Shown here: positions 23,114-34,194 of the stretch, one piece after another
How the letters are laid out: each line of letters opens with the position of its first letter
How positions within the stretch are numbered: position 1 is the stretch's first letter
The notes under the pieces: generated by a model
Seen by the model: the letters and a program-made list of their open reading frames with translations, nothing else
Told to the model about the DNA's origin: nothing
The model's database searches: none
Source of the DNA: Amanita rubescens
Taxonomy: Eukaryota; Basidiomycota; Agaricomycetes; Agaricales; Amanitaceae
NCBI GenBank assembly: GCA_015039365.1
Contig: WION01000184.1
Coordinates: forward strand, 43,701 to 107,700
Direction: 5' to 3'
Length of the DNA: 64,000 nucleotides
Made by a program: the position numbers and the translations under genes

Positions 23114-24960
23114 TCATTCTATAAATATAATTCTATATTTAACACTGGGGTCAGTTCTAGGGGTTGGCATCGTCCGACTCGGAGTCGTCGAGACCAAGTG
23201 GGTCCAGAGTTGCCTGCATGTATGATGTTCTGCTGGAGAAACGAAAGGACGTTTGATTTTAAGCAGGAAAAGAAGTTTGAGTTCAAGGAACAAGAAAGAA
23301 CATTCGACTTTGGTGGAAAAATTGACCCTAGGTCGATCCGATCTTGGCATCCGAATAAATTCGCGTTGAGTCTCAATTTGTCTTGAAACCTCAAGGCCAG
23401 GCCGGAAACACTGAGCGTATGAGATCCCAAATAGATAATTCAAGCATCCGGAACTTCATGCTTTTCGTCGTTTTCACCATAAGTTTACTCACCAGCTCTG
23501 TGTTCGCCACTGCGGCTGCGAGCCTCCCGTAGATCAACTTCTTTCCATCATGGGACGCGAGGCCTTCAACGCCTTCTGCATCTGTAACTTGTACTTTGCA
23601 AACTCAAAACAAGATTAAGAACTTACTGCATAGGCAGCATAGTACGCCTTCTCGTGTTGATGGCAATGCTTTTGCATTCGAAATGTCCTTGTTCTTCTCA
23701 GCTTCTTTCACCAAATCCCTTTCAAGTTTATTCTGAGTCCTGATGTCAGTGATAGCGAGAGGATCCTTGAAGGAGCACGAACCATGAGTCAGTTCTCAAA
23801 CAATTAAGGCTTTCCAGATGTAAAATTGCCAAAGACGGGATGAGGCTTGAACACAATTGTTCTTCAGCTTAAGATAATTCTCTGCCTTGCATTTCTGGTC
23901 TTCTAACACGCTTTTGTCCCTTTCAACTATACGAAGGCAGTTAAATTTAACGGAACGCTCTTCCCGAAGTTATTTTATATTTACCATCAATTGGTTCGTT
24001 ATACTCGAAGTCTCAATACCGTCATTGAGCTCATTGAAGGGCGTCGATAGCATTGGATTTTCCAGAACCAAGAACGACTGCAAAGTATTCATAAGAGAAA
24101 TTTGACCGTGGGTTTAGACATACGAACCTTGTGGAATGGACCAATGACTTGACATCCAGTCACCAGCATAGCTCACAAGAGCCATCTTGTGAATCATGAG
24201 CCGAGATCTGCGGTTCAAATAAAGACTTTTCTTCAACCATATGCTCATGCGTCGATTGCCACGGTTTCCTGGGGGAAGGTTTAGGCTTGAAATCCGGCAT
24301 ATCATCATCTATGTCTGAGTCCTGCTTAATTGCAGAATCCACATGTCAAAAGGCTGCATGTCCTTCATTTTGCTCCGCTTCCTGAGGTATGACGTCTCTC
24401 TTCAGGTTGTGTTGTTCTACACCTACTGACTGATTGATTGATGGTGGCACGGTTGTGATCCTTTTCGTTGTCATCGCTGTCCTGGACAACAGTTGTTTTG
24501 AACGGCCTGAAACCCAGACAAGTATCATATATGCCCTGATGCATGATGAAGGATCGTCCTCGATCTGCGACCCACTGCGATTACTTTCCGCCAAGTCCAG
24601 CACATTGTCAAAGTTTGGCACCCTAATAACGCATTGCGGGGTGTTCGAGCTTTCCGCCGGAAAAGGCTGGAAAAGTGCCAGTAGTATCCATCGTCCCTCA
24701 TGCAGCTGTCCCTCCTCTCGATATGCTCAAATTATTCTTGAAAGCTTGACGAGCTACCATGAGCTGGATCGTCGGAAGTGTTGGTGGAGGTGAAAGAGGT
24801 TCTTGATATCTTGGAGATCTGTGTCCTGTTTTCGAGGAGGTCTCATCATTGAAGGTAACACTGGCACATGGCCGTTCAATAGTAGATGTAGTCCTTCGGT
24901 ACTAGGGGCACACTGCGGCCAGGCCACAAACTCCGAGTCGTGGGCAGATAGACGGACCAA
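23114..24960 (-). CDS. Possible degenerate multi-exon gene, unrecognised
   Basis: Several short minus-strand frames with coding-like composition line up: 24960-24754 (starts MVRLSAHDSEFVAWPQC), 24621-24346, 24342-24160 (acidic, DSDIDDDMPDFKPKPSPRKP), a highly charged helical piece near 23755-23640 (RTQNKLERDLVKEAEKNKD), and 23430-23119. Acceptor/donor pairs can be imagined between them but no single model was confirmed. No family was recognised. It may be a coiled-coil nuclear protein or a decayed gene. Confidence 0.25.
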
Positions 24961-25416
24961 TCTATCAGATGAGGTTCATATTTGTTACATGACGGTGTCG
25001 AAAGGGGTGAGGATAGGACTGCGTGGCGATGAAGGTGAACTCACCAAAAAATTGTCGCAATCGAGTAGGCAGAGGATAAAGCTTGGTACTATTTGCTACG
25101 ATGACGTTGAAATGGGTGAGGATATCTGATACACTCCACAGCGATGAAGGTGAATTCATCAAAAGATTGTCACAATCAAGTGGTGGCAGATATCTCCAAA
25201 GGTGATATATGCATTTATGTCGTATTCGTACGACAAGCACCTAGGCACTTCCGAGCTCTGCAAACTTGTGGGCATGATGAATAGATGGATAGATCTATCA
25301 GATGAGGTTCTAGAGCTTGGTGATCATTACACAACGACTCAAAATGGGCGGGGATAAGCTCTGCAGTGATGAAGGTGAATTTGTCAATAAATTGTCGCAA
25401 TCGATTAGGCGGTGGA
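24947..25416. repeat. Degenerate tandem duplication, about 115-190-bp units
   Basis: Units at 24947-25075, 25076-25190 (partial) and 25284-25416 share atctatcagatgaggttc, gcgatgaaggtgaa and aaattgtcgcaatcga. On the minus strand they read as a repeated peptide (RQFFGEFTFIA / RQFIDKFTFITA) but not in one continuous frame. Confidence 0.6.
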
Positions 25417-25992
25417 TGTCTGGTAGATGCACAAAATGGTAGGAATGATAATGGCCCCAGAAGATCCGAGAGCCAAAGTCCAATCTATCCGGCAACCGAT
25501 TACTAACCCAGAGTCTTGTCGTAGGCATCATTGTAACTGATATCGTGTCTTGAGCTCCCTCTTGCATTGCTGCGGCAACAGACTAAAATTTGAGTCATAA
25601 TGATAACAAGCCATGGGAAAGATAAACTCAGTCATGTGGACTTGCATCAATAAACAATCATGGTACGTCAATCTACACATTGGGATGAGTCAACATTGGT
25701 ATTGAAGAGGAGATAAAAGATGAAACAGGAGCGTCAAGTTGTGAACAGTTCGCTGCTCGCAAATATTCAAGTCAATAATCATGTGACCTTCCGAAAGTTA
25801 TCAGATTTCAAGTTTCATTTGTTTAACATCATACTAATAACATGAGGATCTTCATGAATAGTGGAGGCATTAATCAGTCCTACTACTCCTTAAATGGGGT
25901 CTGGGGTTTGATTCCAATATGATTTTATTTACATTTACTGTAACATCAATGTATTTCCATTGCCAAGTATATACTAGTACAGTACTACTATA
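25417..25992. other. AT-rich flank of the Tnp2-like gene, nothing recognised
   Basis: No gene, TIR or LTR end could be fixed here. A terminal repeat of the Tnp2-like element is expected in this stretch but was not found. Confidence 0.35.
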
Positions 25993-28797
25993 CTAGTCTT
26001 CTTGAAGACCATCATCTTCTTTTTCAATTCCCTTCTCCTCATTTGTCATCCAGTCAAATGCAGGATACTTTTGCAGTGGATACACTCTGGAATTATGTTC
26101 AAAGACCCCAATCATATCTGAAATGTTCATGATATCTGTGACATCAACATTTTCAGACCATTTCCCTCTCCATATGTCAAATTTTGAGTATACAATTTCC
26201 AGTGGGTTATACACAACCAGGTTCTGTGTTTTTCCCTCAAAGGCCAACTCAAAGAAGGCTAGTGCTCTTCCAAATTTTGGCTGATTACCATCTTTATTGT
26301 GAAGCTCAAAACAACATCTTGACTGCTGATTGGCTCTATTGCTGATTGCCTCACTCTGCATGCTGCCCAGAACTTTGCATTGGGCAAATTACATTTTCCA
26401 AATTGCTTAATCCCAAAAGTTGGATCAAATTCACCAAGCTGTGGCTGCCAGCTGGTTTTGAAATATTGAGGCTAATTGATTATAAAATTGTTCCCCTGGG
26501 CATTGCTCCCTCTTCAAGATCCTGATATGCCCAAACTGTTTTGGCTTTTCATGATGCTGTTGTCCTGTTTCAAGTCCTGGGTAATAGAGAAGCAGGACCT
26601 TGATCAATTCTTTTTCAAAAAAAATGTTTGCCATGTTTGCAAATGGAGACTTTTTTGAATGAATTTTATGACCAGCCTCTCCAATAGTTCTCTCTACTGT
26701 AGCTTGAGATCCAAGCCTAATAGATCCATACCATCTTATATGATTTGGAATGTGAATAAGTTGCAAGATACAAAGCCTACACCTTGATATCTTTTCAGGA
26801 TCATCACCAATGTATACTGATTCATAATCAAGAAGAAATTTCTTGATTAATTTTTGTAACTCATTGATCTCATCTTCAGTTCTTGGTTTGATTGTCATTG
26901 CAAATTTCACAATTTTGTGAAAATAAGCAAAGTTCTGCAAAATTACATCTGGAAACCCTACTTCAATCCCAGCTGGGAGTATATACCAGTACAGCAATGC
27001 CATCCATTCATATGCCTTATATTGGCTTTGCCTCTTAAGATGTACATCTTGCACTCTTCCACAGAATGATGCAGGCAATGTCTTCATACTATTTGCAACA
27101 AGCTCCCCAAACATCTTGGCTTTTGTATCAGTTACATGTACTTTATCATTTTGTGAACTCCCTCTCCAAGTATCCCACAAAAATGGCATGATGTTTTCAA
27201 AAAATAGGTGAAATGGATCCAATGGAAAGAATGATGGATGTATAAATGCAGGGGAAGCAGCTGCCAGTGGCATACGACTTATACCAGACTCCCTGACAAT
27301 TGCATCATGTTGCCTTTTGTTTTTTGTTTTATCAAGTAACTCTTTGATTGTATCCCAGTAATGTTTCTCTGTTCTCACAGGTAGCTTGTCCAAGTCATAA
27401 CATGCTTGCCATGTAGGATTGTAAATAGAATTTTTAGGGGGAGCTATTGGGTAATACTGATATTTGGACCCCTTTTTCAAACTTGCACGTGCACCTTTTA
27501 TCATGCTAAATCGATCCCCATAAACTGCTGTATGGCCAGCCATCCCACTCATCTTTGCTGATCCCAGCATGTCTCCTAACACCATGCATAAGTTTGCATG
27601 ATTGACAAAGTATGAAGAATCAACAGCATCCCACATCCAGATACCTTCACTAGCTTTTGCCATGTCAACAAACAAAGGGTGCATGAATGTATCAACATTT
27701 CCAGGACTATTTGGACCTGGAATTATGAATGGAACCATAATATTGCTAGTCTTATAGCGTAATTCTGCTGGAAGGTCCAACAATATGAGGAGTGCTACCC
27801 AGGTGTTTGAATGCTTTTTCATAGTCAACTGTGCACCATCAGTTGATAGTGCTAAAGCAATATCTCTCTCCCCTTGAAACAAGCCTAAGCCTTGATAGTG
27901 GCAGTGAACTTCAGAGTCTGCAAAATCTGAATATGTGCGTATTGCATTGGATCCTTTATTAAGGAGATGTAGAACACATTTTAGTGTAGTATCTCTTTGT
28001 CTCAACATAGTTGCTGTTTCCACATTTGCAAACATTGCAGTAATCACATCAAGAAATGAAACATAAACCATTTGTGCTTTTGCCTTGCCTTTAACCCCAT
28101 ATCTTGGCTCTCCACAAATGGCATTATCCTTTTTTACATGACAGCAATGTGTCAGATTTGCATAATCTCCTGTGTAGGCCATACAACTATTAGGACACAT
28201 GTCTATCTTTTGTGGATATAACCGGCCACATCTTTTAGCCAAATCCCTCACAGAATGCAATGGAAGTATCTGTACACTTGTTGTCTTTTGCAAAACATTT
28301 GCATGGAGCTCATATGCCAATACAGTGCCATTGGATTTTCTCCATGCAGTATAATGTTTCAACGACAACATCTCACTCTCAGTCAAGGGTTCTGGGGGTT
28401 TCAAGGAACCAGGTGGAGAAACACATAGGGTATACTCTCCCCTTAGCTTATTCTGCAAATCAAATCTCTCCTGTGGGCAAGTGAAATACATGTCCTCATC
28501 ATTTTCACTGGCAGCACTTTGCTCAAGCTGATCTGACATATTCCTTCCACCAAGGTCAGAATTATTGTCTCCAATGTCTCCTTCTTCTGTGTCTTGGGGC
28601 CTTTCCTTCCCCCAATATTCTTCATTCTCCCCCAATCCCAATAAATCACTGTCATCTGAGTCATTCCCCTCTTCCAGAGCAATGTCTTCTTCTTCATCTC
28701 TAGGCTGGTTCTCTTCACTAGGCCCATGTGAAGATTGACCAATTTGTCTGTCAAATTGTCTATTGGTACCTAGTAATATCTTTTCACCCTGATTCAT
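25993..28797 (-). pseudogene. Tnp2-like (CACTA/EnSpm-type) transposase, frameshifted
   Basis: The main frame runs from ATG at 28797 to 26431 and continues as a second frame to 25993. An acidic N-terminus precedes a Cys-rich segment (DMCPNSCMAYTG, THCCHVKKDNAICGEPRYG). The transposase core has ALSTDGAQLTMKKHSNTW, FIIPGPNSPGNVDTFMHP, IWMWDAVDSSYFVNHAN and GMAGHTAVYGDRFSMIKG, then VERTIGEAGHKIHSKKSPFANM. The C-terminal frame (CCFELHNKDGNQPKFGRALA, then LVVYNPLEI) belongs to the same family, but between 26431 and 26361 the frame must shift once or twice (NQLAATAW-stop versus LGEFDPTFGIKQFG). A short intron there is possible but less likely. The coding region is unusually AT-rich for this window, like the interiors of the TIR elements at 20768 and 40873. 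Confidence 0.78.
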
Positions 28798-29314
28798 TGG
28801 GCATTTGTGCAATAGTGATTACACACCTTCATCCCCAACTTGAAGATTTTCTACAGTTAGTGAAACTGACCATAGGTATATTCAATACATGCAAGATTTC
28901 AATGAGCTAGGTGCACACCTCCATCTTCAAAAAATTCCAAATGGCCACTGTGACTTCCACTATCTAGAACTTATTTTTAATGGTTTGAATACTACTGGTA
29001 GAACTCAAGTCAATAATTGATCAAATACATACTTTCTTTTTCAGCTACCCCTACATCACCAGATTTACCACATGTTACAAACACGGTACGGACTCCTACA
29101 TTATGATTACATGACACGTCGGACATGCTTACTTTTTTGTATATGCCTACCCCTTCGTCGCATCCCCATTATGTTCACCAAACGGACTACCTCGTTCCCT
29201 TATCGATCCCCATTCCGTTTACCCTATGCCCAACCCCTTGTCCACATCAGGAAAACGGTGGGGGCTTGGTATATATAGATAGTTCTGATCAACCATTCCC
29301 ACACTGCAATTAGT
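28798..29314. other. Upstream flank of Tnp2-like gene; isolated TIR-like motif
   Basis: No gene. At 29246 the motif catcaggaaaacgg matches the first 14 bases of the TIR of the 1135-1902 element and is followed by a tatatata box, but no partner end was located. Confidence 0.35.
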
Positions 29315-29700
29315 ATATAAGACATTATCAGGGCTTATCTGCTGTTCAAAGAGTTGTAACAAAGGTTCAGGCAATGATACACTACCAGTCATTATTGTAG
29401 GATGTGATAAATGAATTCCAGTCTATAATTACTGTATAAGACATTGCCAGGGCTTACAGCTGATATATCTGAATTGCATTGAGGGATTTCCCACTGATAA
29501 ATTGCACAACATTCTTGTAAAATGTGATCAAGAATTCTCATTCTGCTGCTGTTGCATAAGATATGATCAGGTCTTAAAGTCTTTTTATCTGAATGTTATT
29601 GAATGGTACATTCCTTGACATTCTTGTGAGATGTGATCAATGAATTCCACTCTGCAGCTTCTATGTTAAGACATTATCAGGTCATAAAATATGTATATAG
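29315..29700. repeat. Four-unit tandem repeat, about 113-119-bp period
   Basis: Each unit carries a variant of taagacattatcaggg (near 29321, 29436, 29555, 29668) and, further on, gatgtgatcaatgaattcca. Divergence between units is high, so the array is old. Confidence 0.65.
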
Positions 29701-30425
29701 GGATTGGCACGGGTCATGTACCCGCACCTGTAGAGGGTATGGGTGGGGGTCTACACTTTGTAGACCCTTGCTCAAACCCATACCCTTGTCTTGGGTTCAG
29801 GTAAGGCAGGAAAACCCGTACGTACCTAACCTGCATCCATGCTAGGATAGGGAGGGGTGCAGGCGGTCTACCATACTATTCCAAGTCATTGTACACTATG
29901 TTTTTGAATGTGAATCTGACCCTTTGCGCATTCTACTGCTCCCTTGTTGTCACGGTTGCCATCTCCTTCGGAAGGGGGTGCCGCCCATCTGCAATCGACC
30001 AACATCAGTCCTAAAGTATGCCTTGAATCCAAGTGTGTACAAACCACGTGCAATTCGTGCTGCCTTGTTTGTATTCTTACAAACCGAACATCATCCTAGT
30101 AGTGAGCACGTCAGCCAAGTGCCAGCTTATATTAGGTAGACCCAAAGCAAGCTTACCCCATCTGCCTCCCCCCGCGTGTATCTCATACAACCCGCATTGT
30201 TCCCTCTGGCCTGCTGCGATCGACTGGTGCACTGACTACCGTCAAGACCGATCAGTGAAACAGCGAGGAGAGAGAAGAGAAATGAGGGACGTACTTCGAC
30301 TGAGCTGCGCTCACACGGCTAGTCTCTCTCGTTGCCACCAGTCTCCCCCAAGACAACGGGTTAGCCTGTCTTGTACCCACTTCTAAACCCGTACCCGGGC
30401 TGAGGGCATAGACGTGAGCCTACCC
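29697..30425. repeat. Possible hAT-like MITE with GGGTACGGGT-type words
   Basis: Starts tagggattggcacgggtc and is rich in cccgtaccc/gggtatgggt words at both ends (29700-29830 and 30360-30415). A similar phrase tgcacgggtcatgtac occurs at 39203. Possible 7-bp flanking repeats (aaatatg) are seen near 29688 and 30431, but the right terminus is not convincing. No gene. Confidence 0.35.
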
Positions 30426-30435
30426 CAGTCCAAAT

Positions 30436-31200
30436 ATGGCTATTGGTGATGAAGAACGTTCTGAGGCTCCCCGTGTTACTCATCGTGGTTTTCCTCCTTG
30501 GAACAGTATCTGCGGGACTTCGTTCGATGCCTATTATCATGGAAGGTGAAGAGGAACATACCTGTAACATCTTCAACATCCAAGTATCCCTTGGTTGGCC
30601 TGATTTTGTTGTTGCGCTGCTTTACGGCTTCATCGTGGATCCCGATCCTTATCCATTTGAAAACGGACGCTTTGGATCATTCGAAACGTTCGCATTGACT
30701 GTAAAGAAGACTTACCTTGAAGCCTTTGACGTGGAGCGACGTGCCTCGCATAGTAGTACACGTTTTGGTGGTCGTGGAGTTAGAGCGGTCAATGTGGGAG
30801 AAGAACGGTTTATCTTGATGCCATTGGAGATTTGGCCTGTCGCTCTGATGAGTTATCGAGCTTATGGTGATGAATCGAGGACTTACCTGCAAGAGATGAG
30901 CGATTTGGATCGCTCCGTGCCAATGAAGAATTTTTGAAGTGTGTCGCGCGGCGGGAACTTTTGCTTCCCAGCTTTGTTTTGATGATGAAGACGTTTTACC
31001 GCATTCTTGAATTTATTTTGGGCACTCTCGTGATTGAGGGGGAGTGTTACAATATGCTGGATGTTTCACGTTTCGTTGTTACAGATAGGGCAGATGGCAT
31101 CACTGCTGTCTCGTGGCACATCGAGGGGCCGCCATTCAAGTTCGTCGTTGTCATAGAGGGAGGAAATGAGGGGGCAATGCAAATCACTGTCATCGGATAA
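30436..31200 (+). CDS. Hypothetical protein, probably 2-4 exons
   Basis: A start at 30436 (MAIGDEERSEAPRVTHRGF) reads 37 codons to a possible gtgaag donor. Downstream frames with coding-like composition include PYPFENGRFGSFETFAL (about 30650-30720), PLEIWPVALMSYRAYG, and a last frame to 31200 (EEFLKCVARRELLLPSFVLM, ending ITVIG). The overlapping frame that starts at 30449 begins with a hydrophobic stretch resembling a signal peptide (LPVLLIVVFLLGTVSA) and is an alternative start. No family was recognised and splice junctions are unresolved, so coordinates are approximate. Confidence 0.35.
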
Positions 31201-31793
31201 TAGTGATCAAAACAGCATTCAAGTTGATCACAAACCAGCTCATGAGTCATTCGAAATTTCTGCCACAAACAGCACCAAAGAGAGCAAAGGGCCGCCAAAG
31301 AGACCGCCAAAGAGAGCGAGCACTGGGCTTGGCCCGGGGCTCCGAGTCCACCGCGCTCACGGACAAGGGTCTACTAAACTCATCACGCCGGGGCCCGTCG
31401 CGATCTGGATCAAGAGCCTACTGCCACAAAGTAAGGCTAACCTCCTCCCTGACTCCACGAGGGAGTCAGCTTTGTGGTTCCCATTCCCGTGATTTGGAAG
31501 AGGATGAGTGACGAGTCCTGATATCATTGCGTCAAGTTTGAGATGCGCCATGACTTCGACAGCATATGGGTATGCTTTGGAAACAGCTGCCAGGTTGAGG
31601 GTGGGCTGATGCTATCAAAGTCATCAGTCCTATCCGTGATCGCCGTTGCAGGAGACGATGCACGTACAGAGTTTAAACATGCGAGGGCGTTTGTGTGTGG
31701 GCTGTATGCTCCAGAATAGTAACAACCTCAAGTCCTGTCCATGAGGGAGGAAGCAGCTGAGCAGTGAGCAGACATACATACTACATGATACGT
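31201..31793. other. Non-coding, with GCCAAAGAGAG words at 31279-31330
   Basis: Four near-copies of ccgccaaagaga / caaagagagc are followed by a GC-rich stretch (gggcttggcccggggctcc). Related words occur at 39265-39310, 46229-46275 and, inverted, 49341-49375, suggesting ends of a further non-autonomous transposon family. No termini were fixed. Confidence 0.4.
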
Positions 31794-32497
31794 TGTTGAA
31801 CTTATAATATACGATATACATACAGTATATAGTAAATATAAGTGATATCATTAGTTTACACTAACTAATGTAATAACGCTCAGTTACTTACTCGTCTCTC
31901 AACCAATCATAATAGTGGATGATTGAGTGTGAGATAATATATTGACATGAGAATATATTCGACATATTCTCATACTCATCTACCAATCATAATAGTGGAT
32001 GATTGATGATGAGAACATATTCTGACATGAGAATATCCTAGCGATATTCTCATAAGATCATCCAATCATAATAGTGGAACTATTGATGATGTGAATATAT
32101 GTTGACATGAGAATAGAAGACATATATACGTTATGGTTATCGACCTATCACATTGAAGATTGATAATGTGATGAGTCAGTCAATATAATTGATGAGTCAA
32201 GTACTGCGCAAAGCTATGCATTGCTGTACAATAGCTGTGTATTGCTGTGGATGATGCCTTATGAGTCAAATACCTTTGACTCATACTGATAAGACTCTTT
32301 GTACTTATTTGTAGTTTAGTAGTATATAAACTGTACTCTAGTAGCGTCAATCCTTATCCTATTATCCTCTCTACTGTCTACTGTTGAGCCCCAGCTCCAG
32401 TAAGCTCTTAACAACTCCACACCACACTCGGTAAGTAGTACATTCCATGTACTAGACTGCGCTGCTCGCTAGGGACTTGTTACCCCTAGTTTCAACA
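31794..32497 (+). mobile_element. LTR-like block (704 bp)
   Basis: Begins tgttgaa and ends ttcaaca, a perfect 7-bp inverted pair with TG...CA ends, and has a TATA box (agtatataaact near 32320) and a pyrimidine-rich leader (ccttatcctattatcctctctactg), all typical of a retrotransposon LTR. No target duplication flanks it, so it may be a recombined solo LTR or the 5' LTR of a truncated element. Confidence 0.5.
31905..32100. repeat. Three direct repeats inside the LTR-like block
   Basis: The phrase ccaatcataatagtgga recurs at about 31901, 31985 and 32060, each followed by gatgattgatgatgaga and tgacatgagaatat variants; period about 75-85 bp. Repeats within an LTR are common as enhancer-like units (inference). 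Confidence 0.65.
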
Positions 32498-33481
32498 ACT
32501 CCAAGCTTCTGTAACCCAGATCGATACAGAACTTAAAGTTGAAGCTTTGGTAAAGTGGGCCAGGACCTTTACCGCTCAATTCATGGGGAAGCGCGTACTG
32601 GAAAACCTATGCAAGTATCTTAGCAGAGGCATGCAAAATAGGCAGGATGTCCCCAAAACCTTGACTCCGAATAGCCCCGAAGCCCTTATTAGAGTCCAAG
32701 TTTCACTTTTGGGCGTCAATGGCTCACGCCGTGTCTCACCATCAGGCTGGTCTGATTTCGAAGACGTTATAAAACGTGCTATACAATCATCCCCACAAAT
32801 TGAATTGGAAGCAGCTGTCAGAGCCATCCGTTCGAAAATCAAGATGAGGCAGTCCAATGGACAGAACTGGACTGGAGAAGCGGGAAGGATTCGAGGTTAT
32901 TTTGGCAAACTTCTGTCTGCATCACCAGGAAAAGACTACTCGTTTTTTGTCAGCTGGCATTCCGAGTCAGTGCTTGCATTGCTATCCAATTGCCATGATC
33001 AGAAAGATTTAGGCGACGAGATGAAGACTCTATGTTTGGTGCATCACGATCGTCATAATATCGAGGGCCCCTTGATCAATCATCAATCCAGGAATCGCAA
33101 ACAGCACTGATATCTGTATCAAAACTTTGCTGCCCTGTGTGCTGGAGCCTCTTAGAGATCCTGAGGACCTGCCCAGGTGCGGGACGGTTCACCGTCCGCG
33201 GCTGTCACACCACATTATACCCGATAGATTTACCTGTATGGGTATCTCCGACTGTTTGGAACCAGATGATTGAACGTTTCCGGGGCTACCTAAGAACTCA
33301 ACTCCTTGATCTCATAAATAATAGGCTGCTCCCGCAACGGTCATCATCACACCGTACACAACAGAGCGAGTCAGCGCTCAGCGTTGCAAGCACCGCCGAA
33401 GGGGGTGATCCAATTCCGGAGGCTTATTTCGGTGATGCGGCTGACCAAGTGAATGCTTCAGAAAATGTGCCTGAAGTATGA
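32498..33481 (+). CDS. Deaminase-fold-like protein (OTT_1508-type), C-terminal part
   Basis: Frame 32547-33110 carries VKWARTFTAQFMGKRVLENL, SWHSESVLALLSN and related sequence. A second frame to 33481 carries SVSKLCCPVCWSLLEIL, FTVRGCHTTLYPIDLPVWV and MIERFRGYLRTQLLDL. The order His-x-Glu (HSE) then Cys-x-x-Cys (CPVC) is the zinc-binding layout of the deaminase superfamily, and the sequence style matches the OTT_1508-like family common in Agaricomycetes. The two frames must join by an intron or a frameshift between 33010 and 33110. The N-terminal half is missing, since the LTR-like block ends at 32497, so the gene is probably truncated. Substrate unknown. Confidence 0.5.
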
Positions 33482-33573
33482 GGAGTCGTCCTTCAGAAGC
33501 ATCGTACGTTCGACTTTATATTTTCTTTATTGTACCAGTATCCGTTCTACACTGAAAGCAGTATAGGGACTCT

Positions 33574-34194
33574 TTACTTCCCTTGTAGCGTCTGGCCATA
33601 TCCTGTATGAAATTTATTACTATGTGTATGTGTAGCCTCGGTTGCAAACATTTGACATCGTAGCCAGTGTTTGATAATGTTTTGGTACCGCACGTGGCAG
33701 TGAAGGACAAGCCCGACCAGGAGCCCCGTCAAGTGACCTGCAGACGATTCGCACACATATGGGTCACCTGCGTCGAGAAAAGGTGTTTCAATACTGCACC
33801 TGCACTTTGAGGCCTGCCAGAAGCCTCTCTTACCAAGGAACTCTCTAGAAATTACTATCATTCCATGCAGCCTCTCTTGACCAACAACAAAAATGTGGAC
33901 CCTGGGACGCCATAGGGCAAGTTCAAGCGCCTCGCTGCAATACATTTGTTTCAAAACACGTTTTCTGGAGAATTTTCCAATCATGCATTGGGTTCGGACA
34001 AGGAAAGAACCATCACCGGGCGCTTGCATCACTCTAGCACAACCTAGTAGGACGACCTTGTTCTTTTCCTCAGTCTTCTCATTGCCAACAACTGTCATAG
34101 TGGGGATTCTTTGTACTAAATGAAGTTGAACGTCCCCAAACTCCAGACAGTAACAGTATCCACAAAAGTGACCTTTCGCGGCCTCATACACCAC
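33574..34194 (-). CDS. Unrecognised 206-codon open frame
   Basis: An uninterrupted minus-strand frame (VVYEAAKGHFCGYCYCLEF ... GYGQTLQGK) of about 206 codons, long for chance in this composition. There is no ATG at its 5' end, and a stop lies about 16 codons upstream, so a spliced upstream exon would be needed. No family was recognised. It converges on the deaminase-like gene. Confidence 0.3.
   Translation of the reverse strand: MVYEAAKGHFCGYCYCLEFGDVQLHLVQRIPTMTVVGNEKTEEKNKVVLLGCARVMQAPGDGSFLVRTQCMIGKFSRKRVLKQMYCSEALELALWRPRVHIFVVGQERLHGMIVISREFLGKRGFWQASKCRCSIETPFLDAGDPYVCESSAGHLTGLLVGLVLHCHVRYQNIIKHWLRCQMFATEATHTHSNKFHTGYGQTLQGK

Noticed and set aside
29125..30386. Small plus-strand frames near the cccgtaccc-word block
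   Set aside because: Low-complexity translations of repeat words, no start context or splice structure.
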